Positions 24,286 to 36,858 of a DNA stretch of 64,000 nucleotides are shown in pieces (positions within the stretch are counted from its first letter, which is position 1; the number at the start of each line of letters is the position of its first letter). This DNA comes from Glycine soja. Taxonomy: Eukaryota > Streptophyta > Magnoliopsida > Fabales > Fabaceae. The notes beneath the pieces were generated by a model. It was given only the letters and a program-made list of their open reading frames with translations. It was not told where the DNA came from and ran no database searches. The position numbers and the translations under genes are program-made. The stretch is taken from positions 38,739,562-38,803,561 of the forward strand of contig NC_041010.1 of NCBI RefSeq assembly GCF_004193775.1. The letters run 5' to 3'.

Positions 24286-26874
24286 GTGAATAACTGTGAT
24301 ATATTTTCCAAGACTTGATTTTACTTGATCAGTTGTATTGTTATTATAAGGATAAAGTTAAATATTATATAATTTCCACATGAAGAATTTATGCTTTTAT
24401 GCATCATATGAATAAATTCTATCACTAATTACATGCATCAACTAACATAAAATTATTCTAATTGACTTAATCTATGATTTTTAGTTTGGGTCCTAGACAT
24501 ATAATTGTTAAAAAAATTAAAATACCAAAAAACTGACGTTATGTTACAAAAGGAAAACTAAATGAAAAATATCCTACTTATAATAATTAATAAGCACATC
24601 ATATGAGTTTGGATTTAAAGAGTTTGAATTTAATCTCATTCTATCCTCTTATCTCAAATTTTTATCTATAAAAAACATTTGAAGGAAATGATTTCAAAAC
24701 CTAACCTAACTGAATTCTAATGCTAGGATGATATCATTGTGAGATTTATTCAATAACACTTCTATCTATATTTCACTCTATTTCTAAGTTGATTGATAGT
24801 AAAGGGATTTGCAAAAAGCAGTACACATTCCTGGTTCAAAAGCCGAAGCAGATAGTTTTTTTTAGAAGAAAAAGCAATTAGTTTTTTTTTCTTGTTTAAT
24901 TAACTTGAGAATTTCAGTTTTCTTTATTCTCTTCTTTTTCCTTATGTGTCTTTCAACAAAGTTGTGGGTTCAGAAGCCTGTCAAGGCCTGTTGTAATTTT
25001 CATTTATTCGTTAAATTTTGCACAATCCATTATCTATATATAATAACTTTTGAAAAATTTTAAAATAATTATTTTAAAGTAATTTAAATAATAATCTATG
25101 ATTAAATGAATTTTAATATATAGATATTAAATTCTTTTAATTTTTTTAAAAAAGACTAATAATTAATATTTTTTTGTTTAAATAGTCAGGGTTGTGACTG
25201 TTTCCTCTTTCACTTTCCTCAAACTTTCATTTTCTCTAGACAGATAATGGGACACCTCTAATCATATTTATCGAAAGTATAACAAGAAGATTCTAGTTGT
25301 GAATTTCCATATATTCTTTATAAATTTTGTAAGGTCGATCTCTTATGTTATAGTTTTTATTTGTCTTTACGGTCATTATTTGAAACATCTTATGATAATT
25401 TTTCACCCATTACTTGAAAAGGGTAAAGAAATTGTTGACCAGCGACAGACAAGAAGTTCAGAAACTCAGAGGGACTTCAAAAAATATTACTTGCTTCTAA
25501 TAATCCCTCATTATATAACCTAGTATAAAATACATATAATAATTCTTTGAATTGTGTTGCATTGATACTTATAAGTCATTGCTACATTAAAATTATTGCC
25601 ATATTTGTATTTGATATATTTATTCAATATTTTTAGATAAAGATAAAATATTTTAAGCATATGTAAATATGTTTAAATTTGATTTTCATTCTCTAATATT
25701 TTTATTTAATCTTGATCTTTATAAATTTTAGAAGTGTCACATGCAACTATATATATATATATATATATATAGACAGGGAAGGATCCACTTGAGCCACAAT
25801 GGAGATAATTACCCCTACAAATTTTTAAAAGCCTCTTAATATAATATATAAGTATAATTATAAATTGTTCTTGGAATTCAATATAACAAATTAATTTATA
25901 ATATAAGTATTTTTTTCACAAAATTTTATATATGAGTATTGTCCCGATCGATAACATAATATTTCTGGATCCGTCTAAACACATAGGAATCATTTTAAAA
26001 TTCCTTAATATTTTATGCTTGATCGAGTTTTTTTTATGCATAACTGTGTCTAGAGTTCCCAAAAGCTGTAAAATATATAAGCTCTGAAACTTTATATAGG
26101 AAAGTGTTTTTGACCCAACTGCATATTTTTATGTTTTGACCCTTCTGAATGTTGTCCATGATTTTTAAATTTTTCTACTTCGAAAGGATGCAATAGTAGG
26201 CTATATGAGAATTGAAAATTTAGTGTATAATCTTTTATTCTAAGGATCTCTATGCAATAACCTAAACCTACATAGTACATAACATTCTAATTAAGGATCT
26301 TTATGCAAAAATAAATTTACCAATACATACTGTTTGTTTTCTAATTCTCTCTCTCTTGGTCATAAACAACTAGTTTTTCTTTAGCAGGCTTTGAGCTCCG
26401 AGCTGTTGGAAGAGTAGCACGCTTTGCAGTCTAAAGCTGCTAAGGAAACGAATGGTAGCAAAGCAAAAGGCTTCAGACTCTCTTTCTCATAATGAAATTT
26501 TTCTTTCATCAACCAGCTAGTGGTTATGTCATGTGAAACCCTTTACTGCATATTCAATAAAAAAAAAGGGACACCTTTTATTGCATATTGGATCAAGGTG
26601 TCGCAATTAATAGTAGATAATACACTCTTTTTTTCCCCTTCTTCTTCTTTTATATATATTTTTTTTGTGTGGGTTTATTTTTTCATGACAAAAAGCATGG
26701 GATTAAGCACTAGTATGTTATGTTTTAAACTACAATTTTAATTTTTTTCTTTTTAGGCTAAATAGTCAAATTCGTCTTTAAAAATGTAAAATATTAATAA
26801 ATTGATCCCTAATAAATAAATAAATTTAATATCTAAATATGTAAAAAATGCGATAAATTAATCTTGCAAATAAT
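23093..26874. other. Intergenic; promoter of the GPI-anchored protein gene, then AT-rich DNA
   Basis: The first 250 bases hold the minus-strand leader and promoter; a TATATATTATATATTATAC-like run near 23262-23288 is a candidate TATA region. A (TA)n microsatellite lies at 24234-24281 and another at about 25748-25772. No gene was recognised. Confidence 0.5.
24234..24281. repeat. (TA)n microsatellite, about 48 bp
   Basis: An uninterrupted alternating T-A tract of some 24 units follows 'ggggt'. Confidence 0.95.
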
Positions 26875-26882
26875 GTAATGAT

Positions 26883-27322
26883 TAGGTATGACAACGGGGC
26901 GGGTCGGGGCCGGATTTTGTTTACCCCACCCCCGCCCCCGACTCGCCATCCCCCCCTCCCCCCGCCCCTGAAATTAATGGAGGTGTATATTTACCCCATC
27001 CCCATCCCTAACGGGGTCGAGTTTTCCCCTCCCCGCTCCGCCCCCGACATTTTTATAAAATTTTATTAAAAAAATATAATTTTTCATAAAATGAAAATAC
27101 ATAAAATTTAATCTAATAATTTCATATTTCAATGTGTTATATATTAATTATTAGTGGGGCGGGTTTGGGGACAGGTTCGGGGCGGATATTGATAATCCCA
27201 TCCCCGATCCCAAACCCAACTTTGGCTATCGGGGAAAATTCGACCCCGACCTCGGTCAACTCGGATTTTTTCCGTCAAAATCGGGGTGGGTCCCACGGGT
27301 TCGGGTTTCGTTGCCATGCCTA
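26883..27322. mobile_element. Non-autonomous hAT element, 440 bp, GC-rich
   Basis: The element begins TAGGTATGACAACG and ends with the near-perfect inverse (CGTTGCCATGCCTA), so the terminal repeats match at all but two of 14 positions. It is flanked by a perfect 8-bp target duplication, GTAATGAT, at 26875-26882 and 27323-27330. An 8-bp duplication with TAGG termini is diagnostic of the hAT superfamily. The interior has no transposase and is strikingly G/C-rich (runs of GGGGCGGG and CCCCGCCCC), able to fold on itself, in contrast to the surrounding AT-rich DNA. Confidence 0.9.
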
Positions 27323-28189
27323 GTAATGATAAATAGGTTCCTAAAATTTACAACTTAATATTAAATGGGTCCATGAAAAATATAACTTATTATTAAATTA
27401 GTCCTTCAACATTATAATTTAATGATAAAATGATTTCACAAATTTAAGACAAGACTAATTTGTTACACTTTTTGCACATTTATGAACTAAAATGTTTACA
27501 AACTTCTCCACCGGTGCACCACTTGGTTGGTGGTTCACCCTAGATTTTGTTGTAATTTTAATAATTATTTCAAAAAAAATTTCTTAAAAAATATTTAATT
27601 AAATGGACAAGTTATGACATTTAAATTCAAATTTTGAAAATCAAACTTCTTATTAATGTCAATAAAAGTAGAAATTAAGAGGGGGACAATGTCGATTATA
27701 CGCTCATAATTGGTGATAAAGGAAAAAAAAGTTGGTTGGAGATTTTTTTTTAAATGATTTTAAAAGGAAATGAGGTCATTTGCTTTTCTTGGCTTGCTTC
27801 TCTTTGTTTCTCTTTCCTTCTATTAAGTTTTCTCCCATTTTTACTCCTGGGTCAATTTTATTTTTTCTTTGCGAGTTTCGTAACCTTAGTTCTGCTAAGA
27901 CATTCCTGTTGTATTATAGGAGGTTTGTGTAGGATGTCGTAGATAAACCTTTTAGGTTAGTGATTGTCACGCCTCAGGAAGTTCAACCACGTTCCTAATT
28001 TTCGATTTCAACAATAACAATCTAAAATGTTTATATCATGATTGAAGCAGCAAAACCTGTAAACAATGCTAACGCTTCTGACCCCACATTATCATTGAAG
28101 ATATAAATAGGAAGGAGTGTTGTTGTAAGGACCAAAGCAATGTTTGTCAAGGCAAATACAATACAAGATGTTAGATTTACCCTGCAGTT

Positions 28190-29780
28190 ACTTTTCGGTG
28201 TCCAAATATGTTCAAGGGAAATCCTGGTTTGTCGAAAGCGCACCGGATCGTCAAGTATTTAAAATTAAAATGGATGAATCCGAGTATCGAACTCAGGGAA
28301 CTAATGTTAAACAGGATTAAATTCAGAAATAAGGCATTGTTGAAAGAAACATTAATGATTGATGGTTGAAAATAGAATTTAAACTAAAATCTAGGCTAAG
28401 AATAGTAAAAAGGCAAGTAAGTAAAATTGACAGCAGTAGGTAAAAGTGTTGGGTCTTTCTAACTAACAAGCTGATGTATATAAAAATGTTTCTCTAATCA
28501 ATCATGCTTTTGTGTTCTATGTTGTAGCCTAAATTACTAAACCTCGATCCCTTGTTAGGTTGAATCAATCCAAGTTTCATCCTCAGATCCCTCTTGTTAG
28601 ACTAGGCTTAATTTAGACAACCCTCTTAGGTTTAGACTAATTTCAACTGAGCTTCGCCCACAGATTCCTCTTGTAAGACTAGACTCAACTTAAATAGCTT
28701 ACGAAAGTGTAGTCTAATTTAAACTAAGCTTCGTCCGCAGATCCCTCTTGTAAGACTAGGCTTAGATCAAACATCATTATTGTAACAATATAATTAAAAC
28801 CAAAACTTAATCCGTAAATCCCTCTTGTAAGACTAAATTTCAATCCTGCTTCAATCAAGTTCTAAGACAACAGTACATTTCCAAATGCTAAAGTCACCTA
28901 ACTATGCACACAAATGGATGATCAGACCAATAACATACAAAATTTAAGCATTGAAAGAAGCATTGAACACAGAAAACATAATCAATTAGATATTAAGTAT
29001 TTACATCAGTTGTTCTTTAGAAATCCCCAACAAGGATGTTTAGCCAGCCATTACAGAGAAACCCTAACAATAATGAGATTAAGAGTAGAGAATGTCAGCT
29101 CCTTACACAAGAAGGGGGACCTCTCCTCCTCTTCTCAACATCTCACAATCACTCTGCAACTCACTAATCTCTCTCTAATTACAAAACCTAGGTATCCTTG
29201 CAAAATTTGCTCCTCTTGCTGCCTCCAGAGCTCTTTTCCCAAAATAGGCACTCTGCAAAAGCTTTGAAAGGTGTGTGTCAAAATCTGTACCCTAATTCTG
29301 CACAAAACAGGATTTAAATAGGCTCTGAATCCATGATGTTGCGCTTAGCACCACCCTCGTGCTTAGCGTGAGCAAGTGGAATTGAGCTTAGTGTCAGTCG
29401 TGCGCTGAGCCTGGCTGAAGACACCTGCTGCGCTTAGCACAGTGATCTCGCGCTTAGCGCACAACCCTGATGTTGATGCTCTGTCAGATTTTTCTACCGT
29501 GCTAAGAGCGCTAAAGATGTGCTTAGCAATGGATGCGCGCTTAACCCAAATGTTGAGCTGAACCCAACTGTCACTTTCAGCACTTCATAACTTAGCCTAT
29601 TTTTCACCTGAAATTGCACAGATTTCATCATTAAATCCAATGGAGATATTCTGGAGACAATTTTAACAATAAAACAAGATTTATTTACAAACTACTAAAA
29701 AATAACCATAAATTGGGGAACTATACAAGTTTTGGAAAATATTTTCTATACAAAAGTTAGTTGTATAAGATGACTAACAT
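28190..29780. repeat. Dispersed repeat DNA with degenerate ~90-bp tandem units and GCGCTTAGC motifs
   Basis: From about 28215 the sequence has the phrase 'caccggatcgtcaag...atccgagtatcgaactcaggg', familiar from legume repeats. At 28580-28830 an imperfect tandem pattern appears, each unit carrying 'cagatccctcttgtaagacta' or a variant at about 28582, 28660, 28738 and 28815. At 29335-29545 the word GCGCTTAGC and variants recur at least four times. No coding capacity was seen. This may be LTR or untranslated sequence of a retroelement, but class and ends are unresolved. Confidence 0.5.
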
Positions 29781-29836
29781 AAGACAAACCATTTCATAAG
29801 AGGTATGTCGACAAAATTGATCACAATAACAAGAAT

Positions 29837-32800
29837 ATGTACAAATATAATAACTCACGTGTTGCTCCTTCTAATCCCATCCCACATGCTCCTGCTTCTA
29901 ATCTTTTTTTCAAGAAAAAAGGATCCTATTTTGTTTGTGGGAAGCCTGGACATTTTCCTCCTCAGTGCAGGTACAAAGTTGTGAGAAATGAAAATTCTCC
30001 TAAGCCTAGGGTTAACCTAGTTGAAGGAGATGACATTATTGTTGTGGTCATTTCTCAGGTAAATGTTGTCACAAATGTTAACAAATGGGTGGTAGACTCT
30101 AGGGCTATCAAGCACATATGTGCTAATAAGAGTATGTTTACCTCCTATACTACTGTTGGAGATGGAGAAGAACAAGCTTATCTTGGTGATTCGAGAACTA
30201 CTCCGATTCAAGGAAAGGGGAAAGTTCTTCTCAAACTCACATATGGAAAACACTGGCTTTGAATGATGTGTTACATGTTCCCTCTATCAAAGTTAACCTT
30301 GTTTCTGTAGCATTGTTGGGAAAGGTTGGGATAAAGATATCCTTTGAGTCTGATATGACAATTATGACTAAGAATAATGTATTTGTGGGGAAGGGCTATT
30401 GTGATCAGGGTCTCTTTGTGCTCAATGTTTCTTAAGTGATTAATGAGAATACATCTTCTTCTTCTTGGTTGATTGATTCTTATGATATATGGCATGCTAG
30501 ATTAATACATGTTAATCCAATGTATGTTATGAAATTGCGACGACTAGGTTTAATTAATATGCATGATAAACAAATTAAGAAATTTGAAACACGTGTTGAA
30601 TCAAAATTAACTAAGAAAACATGTCCTTTTGTACAACGTGAAACTGATGTTGTTGATTTAAAACAAACTATGATGGATGAGGTACTAAATTTCTACAGAG
30701 GTAATTGATCGAATATTGTATATTTCAATTATGCTATTGCTATTGAAAAAAATGGATATTTTGTAATGTTTCATCATAGCACTTGAAATGTGGGTACTCT
30801 GATTTGTGATCATTTGCCATTGTATAGTTCATCATAAATATCGAAATACAAAAAGTAAAATGAATGTAGCGACAGGCACCACTGAAGATTACCAACCCAA
30901 TTATCTTGCTTTTATGGAATAATGCCTAATGCTATCATCATTTTGTCTTTACAAACTTTTAGGGTTTTGTCTTCATATTCTATTACTTTACTACTTAGCC
31001 CAACGAAATGAAATATATATATTCTGGTATAGTAAATCTGGCTTTGGTTTGGACATAAAAAAATTGGTGTACGAGAAAAGTAGGTGTTGTGTTGCAACTT
31101 ATTGCAGGATTGTTTGTTTTGCCCCACCATTATTACTCTTTTGCATGACTAGTTTTATTCTTTCACCTGATTACTTAATCAATTGGGTTTGACATGTAGA
31201 TTTAAAGACTGATTATTAAAGTATAAATTATTAGGGAGAACATGTAGAGTGATATGATTTGATGCCTTGTTGATTGATTGGTTCTATGTCAATTAATTCA
31301 AAATTGGATGTGTATTTAATTAAAACTAAATTTGACTATTATATCAACTCATTCATTTCGAATATTATATTTGAACATTTTTGTTATTTAATTATTTACA
31401 ATTATCATTCAATTGTTACTTTTAATTGTTATATATTTATTTATGTTAATATTCGTTTGTGACATGAAATCATGTGTTTGAATTTCAATTATTTTTAGAT
31501 TGAATTTCAATTGTTAATGTAACTTGAATTGTGTTACATTGTGATTTGTTATATCGATTGGTATTAGTGATGTTGATTACACGTTACCTGATACTAATAA
31601 CAAAATTTTAATTGATATTGTTACGTGAATTTTCCTAATTGGTTGCCAAATTCAATTGATAGAATAAATGTTGATTGGTTACACTATTATGAAATGATTT
31701 TGCTTTCAAGTGACAAGATTAAGAATTATAAACATACTATCTTCTGAAAGTAGAAGTGCGAGTGTTTTAAAAGTATAATGTGGTAGTGTTAGGTACAGTA
31801 TTAAGAATTAAATCCATCATACTTTCATAACTTATCTTTGTGGTTTTTAAATTTGTTAGATAAGTTATTAATTTTTTTTTAAGATAATGAGTGAACCTTT
31901 GATGTGTTCTAATTAGCTAGGATTGATCAATGTGGGGGGTTATAAGTGATTTTTGATTGACTTTCCATTGACAATAAAATAATTGATTGTAAGAAAAATA
32001 TTTACATGGAATATTTGAGGATGTAATTTTTTTTCTTCTCTTTAAAGTAACTATCTTTTGTGACATGAGACATGGGTGAAACAAGTGTTATTTTGGGAGT
32101 TAAAATGATAAGGAAGAGAGATAATATATTACTATCCAAAGAGCATTATGTTGAGAAACTTCTTAGGAAGTATCATGATTATCAAACTCTTGAGTTAACT
32201 AGCTAACTCTTACGAGTTTACGAGTCCACTTATCCTCTGTGAGTTTACTCTTGTGTACACTCTCTTTTTAGTAGACTTTATAAACTCTAACTAAACTCGG
32301 TAGATCAACAATGAAGTCAAAGTTTGTTGCTCGAGAAATGGTTGATAATGAGGCTAAGTGGTTGAAAAACTTCTTAGCTAACATTCCTTTGGGAATGAAA
32401 CTGAACCCATCAATATCTATGCATTGTGATTCCCAGTCAGTGAGAGTTGTGACTAAGAATAAAACATTCAATGGAAAAAATAGACATATATAACATATAC
32501 ATAATGTGGTTAAGCAGCTGTTAAAAAATGGAACAATTTTCATAGATTATGTGAAGTCAGAAGAAAACTTAGCAAATCCTTTGACAAAACCCTTAGGGAG
32601 CAATATGATATTAGAAACATCGATGGGAATGAGACTTAAGCCAATTGAAAGCAAATAGTAACCCAACCTTTGTGATTAGAGATCCTATGAAGAAGGTTCA
32701 TATGGGTAAAAACAAGTCACTTGTCAGTTCTGCTAACACTTAAATTGATTTCTATCAATTTTCTTTTAGTCTCTTCCTATGGTGTGGGAAAGTGTTAGAG

Positions 32801-32900
32801 TTGCATTAATGAGAGGATAAACTTTATAGTAAACTTTACATGTTAGAGAAAGCTTTACATTTTATAAATTTTTAATGATTTTCATATCCCTTATAGGTGG
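29837..32900 (+). mobile_element. Decayed Ty1/copia retrotransposon (gag-protease and RNase H ends)
   Basis: Three coding relics lie in order on the plus strand. At 29837-30260 there is a gag zinc knuckle whose first Cys is replaced by Tyr, then a protease region in which the active-site Asp-Ser-Gly has become Asp-Ser-Arg. At 30240-30710 there are protease-end and GAG-pre-integrase relics in other frames. At 32311-32660 is the C-terminal part of RNase H, with an internal stop near 32491. Integrase and most of the reverse transcriptase are absent; 30715-32290 holds AT-rich DNA. A polypurine tract (GGTGTGGGAAAG) at 32781-32792 is followed by TGTTAGAG, the likely start of a 3' LTR at 32793, whose end is not defined. 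No 5' LTR was found. The element is clearly dead. Confidence 0.8.
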
Positions 32901-33134
32901 TGTATGATTTGCAGCATGCACGTGATGAAATCACTTATATGAGTGTCAAGTGGGGCAACTTGCACGAGATCTTGACGAGATCTCTAGAGCACCCATGTAT
33001 ATCATGCATGCGCATGGCGTAGCAGTGCAACACAACGATGAAATCACCTATAGTTGATATGAGATCTTAACACATTTTTCTCATGCCAAAGATTGTACAT
33101 GTGAAGCATGAAAATTATATGATTAATATTTTTT

Positions 33135-33576
33135 GGCTTAAATATGTTTATCATATATGAAAAATAAGTCATTTTCAATTTATTACCTAAAATCCAGTTT
33201 AGTAATTTACGTACCTAGAAAAATTTTATGCTTCAATGTAATACTTGTCGTTAGTCTCATTCTGTTAAGTGACGATGTAACAAATAGAATGACATACCAT
33301 CAAGCCTAATTACTAAAACATCATTGTCACATCATTTTTATTATTTAAATCATTTTAAAAAATTTCTTCTCCTTCTTTCCTACAACTGATATGTTAATGA
33401 TTAGACTTGATGACGTGACACTTTGTCTATCACATCATCGCTTAATAGAATGAGACTAACAGCATGTACCACATTGAAACATAAAAGATTTTCAGGTACG
33501 TAGATGACCAAAAGTGAATTTTAGGTAATAAATTGAAAATGATCTTTTTTTTAGGTATGAAAAACATATTTAAGCT
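33135..33576. mobile_element. Fold-back MULE-type MITE, 442 bp
   Basis: The element starts GGCTTAAATATGTTT and ends with the inverse, AAACATATTTAAGCT (one terminal mismatch). The two arms, about 33135-33325 and 33390-33576, are imperfect inverted copies of each other (for example 'tcattttcaatttattacctaaaat' text in both), leaving a short central spacer. A perfect 9-bp target duplication ATATTTTTT flanks it (33126-33134 and 33577-33585). A 9-bp duplication with long terminal inverted repeats is the Mutator signature. It has no coding capacity. Confidence 0.85.
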
Positions 33577-33585
33577 ATATTTTTT

Positions 33586-36500
33586 TAATGTACTAGGAAA
33601 GTTAAGAGGTTGAGTAGATTTTTAAACAACTTAAGGTGACCCGATATCATATCTACAATAAGCTCTAATACTATCTTCAATTAGAGCTAAACCTAATTCA
33701 ACTTCGAAAGCTAACTCATGAGATGAAAATATCCCACTTTTTACAAGCTTTACTTTGACTATATCTATTCTTGATGTGGGATCTCAACATCTCCCTTTAA
33801 CTTTTCAGTAACAGCTTTTTTGACTAATTTTCCTAACAGCAATAAGGATGCCACAAGCTGTGCTTGCTAGCTGTTATCAAAGGTCAATCCCATACCTCAA
33901 CAAGAAATAGTGAAAAAAGACGATGGAAAGAAGAGGAGGGTAAGTGAATTTGTTAATAATAATAATAATAATAATGTTAAGCAATTTAGTTAGTCAATCT
34001 AACACAAAAATAAGAATCTTCCTAAGCTTCTATACAAATAAAGTGACAACTGATTATACTAGGAGATCTATTACATTTAGTAAGCTAATTAGTAGCAAAA
34101 GTCTTTTTTTTTTTTTTGCACTATAGCAAAGTAACTGCAGGAGACTCAACAGAAAGAAAAATCTTCTTGGGGAGGCAGCAGCATACCAAAAGCCATGGCA
34201 AGAGCTCAAGATGGAAATGCATAAACCACTCTCCATTTCTCTCTGAAGGATCAACACGGTTTTAATTTCATTTGGTCCTTGTTAAGGTAGCGAGTCATTG
34301 ACGAGCTGAGTATTCAGAAGCTTTTACCTAAACCATCATTCGGGCATTTGTAAAAGTCAAACCATTATACTCTCACACACACCCCCTTGGCTGCTTTTTG
34401 CAATCACAAAATGATAAACCAAAATAGTTAAACACGATCAAATTTTAATAACCAGGAGACTAAGGAGAGTTAAAACGAGTAATCAGAGCTTCAATATGAG
34501 ATGTGAAGCCAACTGTTATTGAGGACTACAGTGAGTAGCATTGGCTTTATACATAAGGGTGGGAGGACGATTACATTGACACAAATTATGAAGCATTGAT
34601 CTTCTTTGCTTTAATACTCTCAACCCTACTCTATGTTACTTTCAAAACTTTGACACGTTTAGAACATTAAGGCAACGCAATTGATGATTGTTAACCAGTG
34701 GCCACCATAGATAGTATGGTAACATCTCACACATGTTCATTAGAATATGAATTAAATGTGAACATTAAGTCATTTTTAGTCTGCTCAGCCATTCATGCTC
34801 AATTTGGTTTTCTGTTTTCTTAATGTGGTACTGATATTCTTTCCATACAGATTGGATACTTAATTCACTAGATATCAGCATATAATGGTGGAGCTTTGCA
34901 GTTAGAAGGACCAGATTCAAGAACCTGTGAACAATACTACTATGATCTCAAGACATCAGGATAGCAAAATCTGTGACAAAAAACAGAAACTATGAGGAGG
35001 GGATGGACGCATGCAGATAGTTTAAAGTTTAGAGGCATAAAAAACCCAGCTCTTGACAATTTTTCACATGTTGTGGCAACTGGCAAGTTTGACCTGATAA
35101 TCTCATGCAACTTTTAACATGTTGGATGTCTACACTATAAATTCAAATTGCCGCTGCAATCCTCTCTGAGGAATCAAAATGCTACATGATATATCTTCAA
35201 TTTTATTAAGATTTAGAATATCAATATAAATATTAGAGGAAATATAGATGCTTGTATTTCTTAGCCCTGGTGTAGTTTTACATTAAAAATCTAATATATA
35301 CAGACCAGAAGCAACCATGACTGTAATAGGAATCAAATGAGAAAAGTAAAGAATCGGAATTACGTTGAAAATCACTTTTGTCCCCGAATCTAAATCAATA
35401 TGATTGCAGAATCAAGTGGGAACATGGAAAAAAAGTAACTCACACAACTCCAGGAGTACTATCTCTCCTTTCCAACCAACAACACTCCAAATCCAATCTA
35501 ACCCAATAGTTTTCCTCCTATTTATATCTTCTGACTTCTCCCTCTCTTTCAATTTGATTAGGATCTCTAACTAAATCACTGTTAAATTTACCTGTTAACA
35601 ACTTCAACTAACCCTAGTGTGAGAATACAGAAACCAACCTTGTGCTTGCTATTTTTCCTTCTAGCATAACTTTTTTAATTTGATGTCTGCAAATGAAGTG
35701 GCTCTAATTGGAATGTTTTGTATACATTGCATCAATTAGAACATCAAGCAAGGTTGATTAGCAACAGCGAAGTAGAGCTCGTGATGGAAAGGTGCATTGA
35801 GGATTCTAAGCAATGATGTTGTACCACTCTCAACAATGTAGATAGCTAGAGATAAACCCAAGAGATAGAGAATGGAATTCAAAAGCACCTGCGGCTGTAT
35901 TAAATATTGCTAACATATAAAGTTATTGATACTTAGCATATAGCAATAAAACTGACACAAACAATCTTGTATGTAACATATTAGAATAAGAATTTGGGCT
36001 TAGGGTCAAACTCAACCCTAGAAAAACAGTTTATAAGGTGAGAATTGCCTAAACTTTATAAGCACTCCCCCCACCCCCCCTCTCACACCCATCACAGTGT
36101 AGGTACTCCAAAGAGGCAGCAATTAAGATGACTTTCTAACATAACACATATGCTATGAAAGTATTAGCACACAAACGCAAAGGAACAAAAAATTCAGACT
36201 TTAGCAAATTGGCTTATGCCCAAAGTCCATTAAAATTGCATGGTTACTAATATATGATTTTGAATTGACCAGCCTTCTTTTCTTTGAGTTGTTGTGATTA
36301 CCAAGTGCGGATATAATCCAGGAGAAATTAAAATGCCTTCATTTGGACATGTGAATAGAGGCCTAGGCAATCCATGTATGAAGAAAGCATTAGAAACAAT
36401 GGGTCTACTTCCATCCTTCACCAAACTGTTTTTCCTATTCACCATATGTTCGCCTCCTTTGTGCAAATTTAACATCTGAAGACTGTCATGTTTGTATCAT

Positions 36501-36858
36501 ACATGACAGCATTGTCTTATGCTTATGTTTTTTCTTTCTATGCTTTTAGGTAAACAAAGTCAACTATAAGAGATAAAGCATTTCAAACAATCATGTCAGT
36601 TTCAGATTAGTTTGACTACTTAAACACTAACAATGAGGAGTTACTCAGTAAATCATTAAAGCAAGCATCCACAATACATTGAGAAGGAAAAGGATGGTTA
36701 AATCAAGACAATAATCATTTGACTATTGTTATATTTATAACATAAAAAATGAAGCTAAGTACATATCACCTTTAATCAAAAGTAAAGTGATATTGAGCCC
36801 ATTGCATTGTTCATCTTCTTTTTCACGTGTAACTAGATAGTTCTCGCGTAGTTTAGTC
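33586..36858. other. Intergenic; left copy of a duplicated segment begins here
   Basis: It contains an (AAT)n microsatellite at 33953-33974 and a C-rich tract at about 36066-36080. The stretch about 35390-36600 matches 43080-44180 closely, and the text near 33985-34030 matches 45175-45225, so this DNA belongs to the duplication that also produced the two PPR copies. No gene was recognised. Confidence 0.55.

Noticed and set aside
26878..27323. Open frames with proline-rich products
   Set aside because: They are produced by the C-rich interior of the hAT element and have no start context or homology.
28914..29267. 117-codon open frame on the plus strand
   Set aside because: It lies in repeat DNA, has no recognisable domain and no supporting splice or promoter signals.
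30912..31192. Open frames inside the decayed copia element
   Set aside because: Hydrophobic chance frames in AT-rich DNA on both strands, with no retroelement motif.
36294..36479. Small open frames near 36230-36480
   Set aside because: They sit in the duplicated non-coding flank, and the second copy at 43800-44040 does not preserve the frame.
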